Part shown: piece after piece, positions 12,465 through 22,125 of the stretch
Layout: each line of letters starts with the position of its first letter
Numbering within the stretch: the stretch's first letter is position 1
NCBI GenBank assembly: GCA_016800925.1
Contig: JABCPU010000083.1
Coordinates: 62,001-126,000 of the forward strand
Reading direction: 5' to 3'
From: Suillus spraguei
Taxonomy: Eukaryota; Basidiomycota; Agaricomycetes; Boletales; Suillaceae
Length of the DNA stretch: 64,000 bases
The notes under the pieces: generated by a model
The model's database searches: none
Seen by the model: only the letters and a program-made list of their open reading frames with translations
What the model was told of the DNA's origin: nothing
Made by a program: the position numbers and the translations under genes

Positions 12465-13232
12465 TGTCATATACCATACTTCTAATCTCAGATCTGACCA
12501 TATCTGACCAGATCCGATCGTTTCCATATCCGTCTGGTCCACAGATCTTGTCCGGACCACCCATCCGAATGTACTCACTTCTCGCACCTTAACTCCCTTG
12601 TGTACATCTGCGTCTATCTCCTTTCGTCATTTCTCCTGCTACCGGTACTCCGGCTGTTTATATTTCCGTCCTGTGTTACTGATCCGTTTCCTGTGTTCAT
12701 TTCCGATTCATGCTTACTGATCCGCTGTGCATTAACTAATAGACTTCCGTTACACTTCGTACATAGCCCTCGGTCCCGGACTTGCTGATTATCCGTCTTA
12801 GATACTTACAGTATATAAACCACTTGTAGATCTCCGTAGAACCTTAGTTTGAATATCATCTTAGATTCTACTCATTCTGTTTCCTCCGGACTTAAGCCAC
12901 TTTCCGCTTGAGTCACCTTCCGAGACTTAGGATTGATTCCTATAGTCTATATCTCCGACTCTATCTTTGGATAGTCTACCTCCGTTAGTTTCTAGTTAGG
13001 AACTCGTTCCGAAACTAGCCTTAATCTCTGTCCTCTCCTTACGTTCCGAATAACCTTCGGACGTACCATATCCGATACCTTCAGACACCCGGATCCGTCA
13101 CACAACTCCTTCCGGGTCTTCGGACGATTAACTTCTCCCTGAAATAAGGGGCATTACTTGAGAAAGGGGCACAGTGCACGAACTGAGGCCAAAGCCCTTC
13201 GGATCTCTCTACCCTTGAGTACAGTCTTAACA
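12465..13232 (+). mobile_element. Solo LTR, gypsy family 2 (768 bp)
   Basis: Begins TGTCATATACC and ends GTCTTAACA, flanked by a perfect 5 bp target duplication TTAAC (12460-12464 and 13233-13237). A TATATAAA box at 12812-12819 gives the orientation. The same LTR occurs inverted at 43218-43926 (truncated) and at 60535-61303; a longer relative is at 20327-21689. No internal retrotransposon sequence is attached, so LTR-LTR recombination has removed it. Confidence 0.9.
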
Positions 13233-13663
13233 TTAACTCTGAGAACATAATTGCTCTACAATCCCTCATTGGGCATGACAGCGCAACCACATATACATAA
13301 ACACCCAGGACAACAAGTATATGTTTTTTGTTCAACGCTAAAGCCGCTGTCACGAATTCCAAATACAAATCATTACTCTTTCCTCAATTTCCCTAAAGCG
13401 TCTAAACCCAGCGCTAAGACAAACACAAACTCCATTGAAATCCCTATAACCGCTTCTATAACCGAACTTCCTGATGAAGATGAAGAGATCTTTTATGATG
13501 CGATCGGATAAGATAAGATAAGATAGTGTCACGTGATCTTAGAACCTTCTAGAATATGATGTCATAACAATGTCATAATCATCACATCGTACGATTCTCA
13601 TTTCTATTTTATGATTGGCTAGTAGTTTCAAACTCAGTTTATATCTCAGTTTCAATATGTGTA

Positions 13664-14527
13664 CAGTGGCTCAAAAAACTGTCCGCATGTTTTGACATTT
13701 TTCACTATCTATGATATTGTGTGAGAATGAACAAATTCCTCATTCCAGTCCTCTACAGTCCAGTGTTGATGAGCTAAGGCAAAGGCTAGTCTTCTCTGCC
13801 TATGTTTGATGGAGAGAAGAGGCTTTTTCTTCTTTGTTACTGTCTTGAGATGAGCTGCCTTGAGAACATTCCTCACAGTTTGTGAAGAGACAGGGGTAGT
13901 GATGGTGGAATTGATATAATGGGTGGCTTGGACAGCATTATCAGCCTTTCCTGTAGTGATATGTTGGATAATAGCCCTTTTGTCAGTAGAGGTAAGCTTG
14001 GATGGACGTCCTCCACAAGAGTTTTCCTTGTCTGGGTGGCTTTCTTTGATGAACTTGGCCACAGTGGACTTGCATACTCCAGTTCTAGAGGAAATTTGGC
14101 GAGCAGAGAGGCCAGCATAAGACAGAGAGAGGATATTATCTCTTTGAGCAGAGGAGATGGCTTTCATGGTGATTATGACTATGATACATGAGATATTCTG
14201 GTTTATATAGTTAGATATAGTCATAAAATAACATAATGACACCACTTTATAATTTATATAATAGTGGCATGATTTTTATGGTGTCATAAATAATGATTTA
14301 TATAGTTTTAATATACACTCAAAAAACTGTCCACATGAGTCATCATTTTATAAGCCTTATATTTCCACCATATCTCCGCCGATTCCCACGGTGTAGGGCT
14401 CAAATAAAAGCCCTGAAGCCATACTACAATGTGGTATAAGTATGTCCTTGAGGTATTTGTTCATTCTCACACAATATCATAGATAGTGAAAAATGTCAAA
14501 ACATGCGGACAGTTTTTTGAGCCACTG
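13664..14527 (-). mobile_element. Tc1-like element, 864 bp, internally deleted
   Basis: Perfect 73 bp terminal inverted repeats (13664-13736 and 14455-14527) begin CAGTGGCTCAAAAAACTGTC and are flanked by TA on both sides (13662-13663 and 14528-14529). This is the insertion signature of the Tc1/mariner superfamily. The target is the 5' LTR of the gypsy element, so this insertion is younger. It encodes only the N-terminal half of a transposase. An extra TIR-like motif, ACTCAAAAAACTGTCC, lies internally near 14317. Confidence 0.92.
13709..14167 (-). CDS. Truncated Tc1-like transposase, DNA-binding half only
   Basis: 152 aa from the ATG at 14167 (MKAISSAQRDNILSL). The N-terminal two thirds form a bipartite helix-turn-helix of the type that binds Tc1 inverted repeats: GLSARQISSRTGVCKSTVAK, then a GRP linker (GGRPSKL), then VSSQTVRNVLKAA. 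The family's DDE catalytic domain normally follows HWTVEDW, but here the frame passes straight into the left inverted repeat and stops (EEFVHSHTIS). The catalytic triad is therefore absent. Such a protein could bind element ends without cutting, possibly acting as a repressor of full-length relatives; that role is inferred. The frame is open upstream of 14167 but without a family match. Confidence 0.8.
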   Translation of the reverse strand: MKAISSAQRDNILSLSYAGLSARQISSRTGVCKSTVAKFIKESHPDKENSCGGRPSKLTSTDKRAIIQHITTGKADNAVQATHYINSTITTPVSSQTVRNVLKAAHLKTVTKKKKPLLSIKHRQRRLAFALAHQHWTVEDWNEEFVHSHTIS

Positions 14528-14689
14528 TATATAGTTAGCTAGTTTCGCTGTAGTAGTTCTTTAGTTCAAACCTCTTGTATCTACACCTGTAGCAATCCAA
14601 GACGTCCTTGCTCTTCTCTTCCTCTGTGATAACCTTAGTTTGAGTCCTAGTCTCTGCCCTAGCGTTAATTCGTTTTGTGGGTTGTGACA

Positions 14690-15465
14690 TTAGGTTTGAA
14701 CTTTAGGGGACTCCGACTCGCATACCGCTGCATACCTTTCTTTTGGATTCCTCTTCAATGATAGTACCATTGTAGACGACTCTCAAAAGTCTCTTATCAT
14801 CTTCTGTACGCGTCTGTAAAGGCACTTGCACTTGCAGGCTAGTACAAAACATTTTGTCTTGCCCGACCCTAAAAAGTCGCGATCTTTCTTCTCCCCTTTG
14901 CTCATTTGAGCGCATTTTCTACCAATAGTCTTTTGTAGTTAGTAGACCTCTACCAGGCCCAGCCTTACATTGCTGCTGCTAGTAGACGGTGGACGAGCAA
15001 CATTAGGTGTTCGATCCATGACCTCAGTGCTGGCCCAAGACCCTGCCTGCTGAGCTCTACAATAGTTTCCTTTTTTACAATAGTTTTCTCTTCATACGAT
15101 AGAAGGTCTAGTCTTCTTCGAAGTATTTAGTGGAATTGTCTCGTTGTTCAAGATAGACTGGTCGCTTGTAAGCTTCGGCTGGAAGAGCACCGTGTCCCTC
15201 GAGTTTTTCCCACTTGGAAGATTACAAAAACCTTTACTATAGTCTTCTTAGTTAGTAAATAGGGAAGCGCCTAGTTGGGTTGATTAAAGAACCCTTTAGG
15301 ACCTGAGTACGTGGTAGATCCGATCAGATATCGGGGACCGCTCAGTTTTCCATTTACATACTTCTTTTTCCATCTCCTTTTTACCATCTTTCCTATTCGG
15401 GTTGACCATTACGACTAGTCAACCACAGACATCAGTAAATCGGGTTCCAGAAAACAACTGGTACT
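14690..15465 (+). other. Gypsy family 1 leader between 5' LTR and gag
   Basis: No coding sequence of note. The bases after the LTR (TTAGGTTTGAAC) do not show a primer-binding site I can match by eye to a tRNA 3' end. Confidence 0.5.
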
Positions 15466-16503
15466 ATGTCTGCTCCTGCCACTACCATTCACAATGAACA
15501 AGCCCTGGCTGAGTATATCGCAAATGCTATCAATGTTGTGATTGCTCCAGTCCAAGAGCAAGTTCAAAGGCTCAGGAATATGAACGATGTCTTACAAGAC
15601 CAGAACGAAAAACTCCACGAAGAACTTCGTCAATATAGGGAAAGAATTGATGAACTGGAAGCAAAACCGACATCAACAGGAGGAACTCCCAAAATTGCGA
15701 AGCCAACAGAGTTCACTGGAGGAAAAGACTCCATCGACGTCAAAACATTCCTGGCACAAGTATCCCTTTACCTCACACAATATCCCAATGCAACGCAACA
15801 ACAACATCTCAGCTTAATGTTGTCTTATCTTAAAGGAAATGCCGGAAAATGGGCAGAACCTTACGTTAAAAAACAAGCTGCAGGAGAATTAATCTTCGAA
15901 GGCTTCTTAGAGGAGTTCTCATGCATGTTTAAAGATGAGAACAAAGAAGCGAAGGCCATCAGAGAATTAGAAACCCTTAGGCAAGGATCTAGTTCTGTTC
16001 CAGAATACGTTGCATCCTTCAAACAAAAGTCGGTATTCACAAACTTCTCCGACTATGACCTCTGCCTTAAACTCCGATCTGGTCTACAAACCCGGATCAA
16101 AGAACAACTCGCTCATGTTGTGCTCAAAGACAAGAATACTCTCAACAAACTGATTGAAAGAGCAGTAGAAATTGGGCAAAACTTTGAAGAGTTGGACGCA
16201 GAAAAGAAGCGAAACACCTGGTGGACTCCCAAATCTAACAGTGGAGTTCCTTCTTCATCAAGGGCTGGACCCAGTAACAGTGACACTATGGATGTTGACT
16301 CCAGAAGGCAAAAGACTGCCCCTAAACCGCAAGGAAAGCCTGGTGCTTTTAAATGTTACAGATGCGGTGGAGAAGGTCACATGGCTAGGAACTGTAAAGA
16401 AGCGCCGAAACCAGCGCAAGTGAAGGCATCGTCTGCCGAAGAAGAAACCGCGCCTAAATGGTTCAAGGACTGGTTATCCTCCAAAGAAGGCAAGGGTTTT
16501 TAG
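15466..16503 (+). CDS. gag: Gypsy family 1 Gag
   Basis: 345 aa. Starts MSAPATTIHNEQALAEYIAN, followed by a short coiled-coil stretch (about residues 30-65), a retrotransposon Gag capsid-like region (about 75-245: FLAQVSLYLTQYP, then YLKGNAGKWAEPYV, then ETLRQGSSSVPEYVASFKQK) and a CCHC zinc knuckle near residue 300 (CYRCGGEGHMARNC). The family role is to assemble the virus-like particle and package the RNA. The stop at 16501-16503 directly follows the heptamer GGGTTTT, and the protease frame overlaps in -1, suggesting Gag-Pol is made by frameshifting. The frame is intact. Confidence 0.92.
   Translation: MSAPATTIHNEQALAEYIANAINVVIAPVQEQVQRLRNMNDVLQDQNEKLHEELRQYRERIDELEAKPTSTGGTPKIAKPTEFTGGKDSIDVKTFLAQVSLYLTQYPNATQQQHLSLMLSYLKGNAGKWAEPYVKKQAAGELIFEGFLEEFSCMFKDENKEAKAIRELETLRQGSSSVPEYVASFKQKSVFTNFSDYDLCLKLRSGLQTRIKEQLAHVVLKDKNTLNKLIERAVEIGQNFEELDAEKKRNTWWTPKSNSGVPSSSRAGPSNSDTMDVDSRRQKTAPKPQGKPGAFKCYRCGGEGHMARNCKEAPKPAQVKASSAEEETAPKWFKDWLSSKEGKGF
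16494..16500 (+). promoter_or_regulatory. Putative -1 ribosomal frameshift site G GGT TTT
   Basis: In the gag frame the codons read G GGT TTT and then TAG. This matches the canonical X XXY YYZ slippery pattern. A -1 slip gives GGG TTT TTA GAA and enters the pol frame, which stays open to 17498. The stop codon immediately downstream may act as the pause. No stem-loop was tested. Confidence 0.7.
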
Positions 16504-18629
16504 AAGGGTTGAAGTCAGAGTCTGCAGACCTAGACCTGAACAATCGATTCTCTATTCTTTCTAGTTTTTCAGATGTAATGGAAGTGTATATACGATCCAA
16601 ATCAGAACATTTTTATATTCCGATTACACTGAAAGGAAAGAACAGACAAGCAGACATAAAAGCACTTGTGGACTGTGGTGCATCAACATTATTTATAAGT
16701 GAAAGATTTGTGAAGAACAATGATGTCCGGTGTCATAAATTATTGCGTCCCATACCAGTCAAGAACATTGATGGTTCCTTAAATGCCGCCAGAGCTATGA
16801 CAAGATTCGCTGAAATAGGATTAAAGATTGGAGATCATGAGGAAGACAAAGCAGCCTTCATGGTTACAGATCTAGGAAGCGATGATGTTATTATCGGTAT
16901 AGATTGGCTAAGGTATCATAATCCGGAGATTGATTGGAACACAGGACGATTTGCTCTTACACGATGCCCAATTAAGTGTGAGACTAAAAAAGAAAAAAGA
17001 CAAAAAAATAGAGAAAAACGAAAAACCCAAAAACAGGGTGACTTGCCAGATCTGATTCCCACGGAAGAGGAAGATGATGACGAAGGCATGGCGAAGAAGA
17101 GGGCGATGGTTGAGGAAATAGAAGATGGGAATAGTTCAAAGAATGAATGGATTAGATATAAAGCTTCTATCGCCACAGAACAAAAAGTAGCAGAGGAAGC
17201 TACTAAGAAGAAAAAGTCTGTAGAAGAAATGGTTCCAGACTGGCTTCATGATTACCTGGGTGTATTCTCAGAAGAGGAATCAAAGAGATTTCCTGAAAGA
17301 AAGAAATGGGATCATGTGATAGATCTTAAAGATGAGAATGATCTTCCACCAAATGCAAAACTGTATCCTTTATCACCAAAAGAAATGGACACACTGAAAG
17401 ATTGGTTAAAAGCCGAAACTGCATTAGGACGTATTAGAGATTCACAATCTCCTGTTGCAGCACCTTTCTTCTTTGTGGCCAAAAAAGATGGCAAATTATG
17501 ACCAGTAATGGACTATAGAAAGCTCAATGAGAAAATGGTTAAAAACGCGTACCCTTTACCGCGATCTCAAGATCTAATTGATGCTTCAACTGGTGCCACA
17601 ATGTACTCTAAAATGGATGTACGATGGGGATACAATAATATTCGGATGAAAGAAGGAGACGAGTGGAAGGCAGCCTTCAAAACGCCTTTTGGTCACCATG
17701 AACCAACCATAATGTATTTTGGGTTGACAAATTCTCCAGCAACTTTCCAGACCATGATGAATGAAATATTTAGAGATCTCATTGATGGAAAGACGGTTGT
17801 TGTCTACATCGATGACATCTTGGTCTTTACAAATGGAAATAAGGAGCAACACCGAAAAGTCGTGCGAGAAGTACTCAAACGATTGAAAGATAATGACCTG
17901 TTCTTGAAACCAGAAAAATGTAGTTTCGAACAGTCTAAAGTCGAATTCTTAGGGTTGATCGTGGAAAAAGGCAATGTATCTATGGACCCTGTGAAAGTAG
18001 AAGGAGTATTAAAATGGCCTGTTCCCAAATGCATAAAAGACATACAAGCATTCATGGGTTTTGCCAACTTCTATCGAAGATTCATACTGGGGTTCTCAGA
18101 TATAGCCAGACCAATGAATGATTTGCTAAGAAAAGATGTTCCATGGAATTGGACGGAGAAACAACAGAATGCATTTGATGAATTGAAGAAACGATTCACA
18201 GAAGCTCCGCTCCTAGTAATGCCAGACATTGAGAAAAAGAAAAGAATAGAGACCGATGCTTCTGATTATGCATCTGGTGCAGTACTTTCTCAACAAATGG
18301 AAGATGGACTATGGCATCCTGTCACTTATTATTCAAAGTCAATGAATGATGCAGAACGAAATTACGACATTCATGACAAAGAATTATTAGCAATCATTCG
18401 AGCGTTAGAAGAGTGGAGGCACTATGTGCAGGGAGCACCTCATCCTGTGGAAATCTGGACCGATCATAAGAATCTCGAGTATTTCATGACAAGTCAAAAA
18501 TTGACACGAAGGCAAGCCAGATGGAGTCTGTTCCTGGCGGAGTATGAATTTACACTCCAACATAAACCTGGTGTAGTCAATGATAAGGCCGATCGTCTGT
18601 CTCGGAGATCAGACCACAGAGGGGGGTAG
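16494..18629 (+). pseudogene. pol: Gypsy family 1 Pol: protease, reverse transcriptase, RNase H
   Basis: Read in -1 relative to gag. An aspartic protease (LVDCGASTLFIS, with DCGA in place of the usual DSGA/DTGA, then VIIGIDWL) is followed by a Lys/Glu-rich linker. The reverse transcriptase has FFVAKKDGKL, PVMDYRKLN, FGLTNSPATFQ and the catalytic YIDD box (YIDDILVF). RNase H has IETDASDYASGAVL and HDKELLAIIRALEEWRHYV. One in-frame TGA at 17499-17501 replaces the Arg expected between DGKL and PVMDYRKLN, most simply CGA to TGA. The frame ends at a TAG (18627-18629) after a run of six G; one more G would read through into the integrase. With these breaks the copy is probably inactive. Confidence 0.88.
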
Positions 18630-18652
18630 AAAACGACAATTCTGATCGCATT

Positions 18653-20290
18653 TTGCTTAAACCGGAATTTTTCAAAATCAATGCTGCTAAAAGAGGCCAA
18701 GTTCTTATAGAAGGAGAAAAATCTCTTCTTAAAAAGATCAGACAAAGTACAGAACAAGAGCCTGAAGTGATGAAAGCGCTAGAAACGTTAAAAGCAGCAC
18801 CGGTGCAATTGCGTAGAGGAGTCGAAGAATGGAATGTTGAAGATGGATTGGTGTTATTCCAAGGATTGGTCTACGTTCCAAATGATAAAGAAATCCGCCG
18901 AGAGATTCTAGAGTTATTCCATGACTCACCACCAGCTGGACATCCTGGACGTGCCAAAACCTTAGAATTGATTTCCAGAAACTATTGGTGGCCAATGATG
19001 ACAAAAAGTGTTCACGACTATGTAGATGGTTGTGATCGTTGCAGACAAACAAAAGTCTATCCCAGTAAACCGACGAGACCTTTACAGCCAAATGAAGTTC
19101 CAGAAGGACCTTGGCAAACGATTACATGTGACCTGATTGTGGACCTACCAAAGAGTGAAGGGTGTGATAGCATTTTTGTTGTCGTTGATCGATTTACGAA
19201 ACAAGCACACTTCATTCCCACCAATAAAGAAGTAGACTCGAAGGAAATTGCCACGCTATTTTTAAAAAATGTATGGAAACATCATGGAACACCAAAGAAA
19301 GTGATTTCAGATAGAGGAACACAGTTCGTATCCAAATTTATGGGACAAATGTCAAAAAGATTAGGCACAAAATGGTCTGCTTCGACCGCCTATCATCCTC
19401 ATACGGATGGACAAACAGAACGCGTAAATCAAGAAGTTGAACAATATTTACGCCTGTTTACCTCTTATAGACAAAATGATTGGGTATCTTGGTTGCCGAT
19501 TGCAGAATTCTCGCATAATAACGCAGTCACAGTCACCGGTCATAGCCCTTTCAAAGTTCTATATGGATATAATCCAGAATTCACGATATCTCCTAATTCC
19601 AACTCCCGTATTCCTGTTGCCGATGAAAGAGTGGATCAAATGAAAGAAGCAAGAGATGATGCGGAAAATACTTTGAAACTAGTCAATGAACGAATGAAAC
19701 AGTTCTATGACAAAGGAGTAAAAGACGCACCACAGTATAAAAAGGGAGACAAAGTCTGGCTAGACGCAAAAAACATTAAACAACGTCGTCCAAGTCAAAA
19801 ACTGTCAGATCGTCATCTTGGGCCCTTTGAAATACTAGAGAAGATTGGCGAGGTGAACTATAAATTGAAATTACCGGCAAATTATCAGATCCATCTGGTT
19901 TTTCACGTTCAATTACTCACCCCATACTATGCATCTCAAATGATCCCTCATTCTCAACCCACCCGACCACCTCCTGACATGGTTGACGATCAGGAAGAAT
20001 TTGTTGTAGAAGAAGTATTAGATAGCCGATTATTCCGAGGAAAGCTGCAATACCAAGTAAAATGGGAAGGATATCCGATAGAAGAATCGACATGGGAACC
20101 AGAAGAAAATGTAAAGAATTCCCCGATTCTTATAGCAGAGTTTCATAAAAAGAATCCCACGGCGGCTAAAACCAAAAGAATTCAAGGCTCTATACTTAAT
20201 TCAGAAGATTTCAAAAAATGGAGAACACATAACATCAGACCTTCATACATTCGCGATGACACTCATCCTAGAGAGGGGGTAATGTCATGA
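18653..20290 (+). CDS. Gypsy family 1 integrase with C-terminal chromodomain
   Basis: The continuation of pol in another frame because of a one-base loss in the G run at about 18621-18626. The zinc-binding HHCC module is visible (HDSPPAGHPGR, then CDRCRQTK). The DDE core follows: CDLIVDLPKS, VISDRGTQFVS, and ERVNQEVEQYLR after TDGQT. A C-terminal chromodomain begins EFVVEEVLDSRLF and includes YQVKWEGYPIEESTWEPEEN; in chromoviruses this module guides insertion into heterochromatin. The coding sequence ends inside the first bases of the 3' LTR. Residues 1 to about 25 of the open frame are artificial, since the real start is the pol frame upstream. Confidence 0.92.
   Translation: MLKPEFFKINAAKRGQVLIEGEKSLLKKIRQSTEQEPEVMKALETLKAAPVQLRRGVEEWNVEDGLVLFQGLVYVPNDKEIRREILELFHDSPPAGHPGRAKTLELISRNYWWPMMTKSVHDYVDGCDRCRQTKVYPSKPTRPLQPNEVPEGPWQTITCDLIVDLPKSEGCDSIFVVVDRFTKQAHFIPTNKEVDSKEIATLFLKNVWKHHGTPKKVISDRGTQFVSKFMGQMSKRLGTKWSASTAYHPHTDGQTERVNQEVEQYLRLFTSYRQNDWVSWLPIAEFSHNNAVTVTGHSPFKVLYGYNPEFTISPNSNSRIPVADERVDQMKEARDDAENTLKLVNERMKQFYDKGVKDAPQYKKGDKVWLDAKNIKQRRPSQKLSDRHLGPFEILEKIGEVNYKLKLPANYQIHLVFHVQLLTPYYASQMIPHSQPTRPPPDMVDDQEEFVVEEVLDSRLFRGKLQYQVKWEGYPIEESTWEPEENVKNSPILIAEFHKKNPTAAKTKRIQGSILNSEDFKKWRTHNIRPSYIRDDTHPREGVMS
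20270..20282 (+). other. Polypurine tract of gypsy family 1
   Basis: AGAGAGGGGGTAA lies directly before the 3' LTR start TGTCATG, the expected plus-strand primer position. Confidence 0.8.
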
Positions 20291-20774
20291 ATGCCAAATA
20301 CAAATCATTACTCTTTCCTCAATTTCTGTTAAGACCATGCAAAACCGGAGATTAGCAAGAAGTCCTGGTCTTACATGGGGTTGTACCGGAGGGTTGTAAG
20401 TCAAAGGGGCTTGGCCTCAGCTCGTACGCTGTGCCCCTTACCCGAGTATGTGCCCTTAATTTCGGATGAAGTCCAAGGGAGAGTTCTGGTGGAGTCCGGA
20501 TGGAGGGTCCGGACGAACTCTAAGGCAGGATAGCTCGACAGAGCTCCGATGGACTTCCGGATGAGCGCGGGAATGCGCCGGAACTATTTCCGGAAGGTAG
20601 GGAGTAATGGTAACACTACTGGAACAAGTTCCAAGTAGAACAGATGAAGGATGGACCGCTGGACAAAGTCCAGGGCAGGATAGGAGCAGAGCTCCGGAGG
20701 GAAAGATGATCCATAGATGTCAGAGGATAGGATAGGATGGATCCGAAGGACTAGGGGTCCGAAGGTCTGGAGCT

Positions 20775-20872
20775 CGGAGGAGCGGAGGAGCGGAGGAGCA
20801 GAGGAGCAGAGGAGCAGAGGAGCAGAGGAGCAGAGGAGCAGAGGAGCGGAGGAGCGGAGGAGCGGAGGAGCG
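20775..20872. repeat. 9 bp tandem repeat, about 11 units
   Basis: Consecutive GGAGCGGAG or GGAGCAGAG units. The central block uses CAG and both flanks use CGG. Confidence 0.88.
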
Positions 20873-21497
20873 TAGCTCTGTGGATCTTAGAGGAAGTGTT
20901 GGCTACTAGAGAGGAGTAGGTCCAGATATGGTGTAGAGATAGTATAGACTACTCCGGACAAGGTCCGGAATAGAAACAGACAGTATAAGACTACCAAAGG
21001 TAGAGTCGGAGGTGAAACAGATGATAGACAGAGATGGACGAAGTCCGAACAGATTATAGGACATAGGATCAAAGCTCCGGCCTAGGGAGTAATCCCATAG
21101 GCCTGAGTTGGAAGCTTACAAGGGCCGGAGCCCAAGTGCAAGAACGGAGACGGAGTTATATAGACATGATAACAGGATACAGAGTAATCAAAGGAATATA
21201 CAGAAGTAGGAACAATGAATCAGACTAAGGTCTGCAGGAGTTGTACTACAAGTTTATATACTGTAGGAGCATGCCGGAGGGTAAGTACGGATAGTCCGAG
21301 GCTATGTCGGAAACACATTAGTAAGTACAGCGGGACATAAGGCTATGAACTCGGAGATGAAGCTTGTACGAAATACTTATCAAGACGGAGGCAGAGATCA
21401 CCGAGAACCGGAAGCACAGAGATACCCAGAAGCCGGAGACACAGGTATATTCTAAAAGGGGTAATGCGCAGGTGCACGGGAATAGTTCGGATATGAA

Positions 21498-21555
21498 CTC
21501 GGATCGGATATGGACACGGATCGGATATGGACACGGATCGGATATGGACACGGAT
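21498..21555. repeat. 17 bp tandem repeat, about three units
   Basis: TCGGATATGGACACGGA is repeated head to tail near the downstream end of the inserted LTR. Confidence 0.8.
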
Positions 21556-22125
21556 GGATATGGATTGGAGTGGATGGGTGGATCGGATATGTGAACTGGA
21601 GTGGATGGGTGGATCAGATTTGTGTAGGTTGGGTGTCTGGATGTCCATGGATTGGATTTGATCTAGACCTGAATGTACGGTATATGACAATTTCCCTAAA
21701 GCGTCTAAACCAGCGCTAAGACAAACACAAACTCCATTGAAATCCCTATAACCGCTTCTATAACCGAACTTCCTGATGAAGATGAAGAGATCTTTTATGA
21801 TGCTATTGGATAAGATAAGATAAGATAGTGTCATGTGATCTTAGAACCTTCTAGAATATGATGTCATAACAATGTCATAATCATCACATCGTACGATTCT
21901 CATTTCTATTTTATGATTGGCTAGTAGTTTCAAACTCAGTTTATATCTCAGTTTCAATATGTGTATATAGTTAGCTAGTTTCGCTGTAGTAGTTCTTTAG
22001 TTCAAACCTCTTGTATCTACACCTGTAGCAATCCAAGACGTCCTTGCTCTTCTCTTCCTCTGTGATAACCTTAGTTTGAGTCCTAGTCTCTGCCCTAGCG
22101 TTAATTCATTTTGTGGGTTGTGACA

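Larger units (their letters stand above)
13348..14689 (+). repeat. 5' LTR of family 1, split by a Tc1-like insertion
   Basis: LTR halves 13348-13661 and 14528-14689 (with one copy of the TA target counted on each side) rejoin to an LTR matching the solo copy at 44208-44681. It starts TGTCACGAATTCC and ends GGGTTGTGACA. Confidence 0.92.
20327..21689 (-). mobile_element. Long solo LTR related to family 2, inside the 3' LTR
   Basis: Begins TGTTAAGACC and ends TATATGACA on the plus strand; the flanking ATTTC occurs at 20322-20326 and 21690-21694. Orientation is minus, judged from the inverted TATA motif near 21255. It is about 600 bp longer than other family 2 LTRs, partly through internal tandem repeats: a 9 bp GGAGCAGAG-type array at about 20775-20872 and a 17 bp TCGGATATGGACACGGA array at about 21498-21555. 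Confidence 0.88.
13348..22125 (+). mobile_element. Ty3/gypsy chromovirus, family 1, near full length
   Basis: The element runs LTR, gag, pol (protease, reverse transcriptase, RNase H, integrase with chromodomain), polypurine tract, LTR. The flanking 5 bp are GCCGC (13343-13347) and GCTGC (22126-22130), a target duplication with one C to T change. Its two LTRs differ by six substitutions and one single-base indel over about 474 bp, indicating recent insertion. Both LTRs were later hit: the 5' one by a Tc1-like element, the 3' one by a family 2 LTR. A solo LTR of the same family lies at 44208-44681. Pol carries one nonsense codon and one frameshift, so this copy is probably not autonomous. Confidence 0.93.
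20283..22125 (+). repeat. 3' LTR of family 1, split by a family 2 LTR
   Basis: LTR pieces 20283-20326 and 21695-22125 match the 5' LTR. The gap holds a 1363 bp solo LTR with a 5 bp target duplication. Confidence 0.93.

Noticed and set aside
14690..14710. tRNA primer-binding site after the 5' LTR of gypsy family 1
   Set aside because: TTAGGTTTGAAC could not be matched by eye to a known tRNA 3' end; self-priming or an unlisted tRNA is possible but unsupported.
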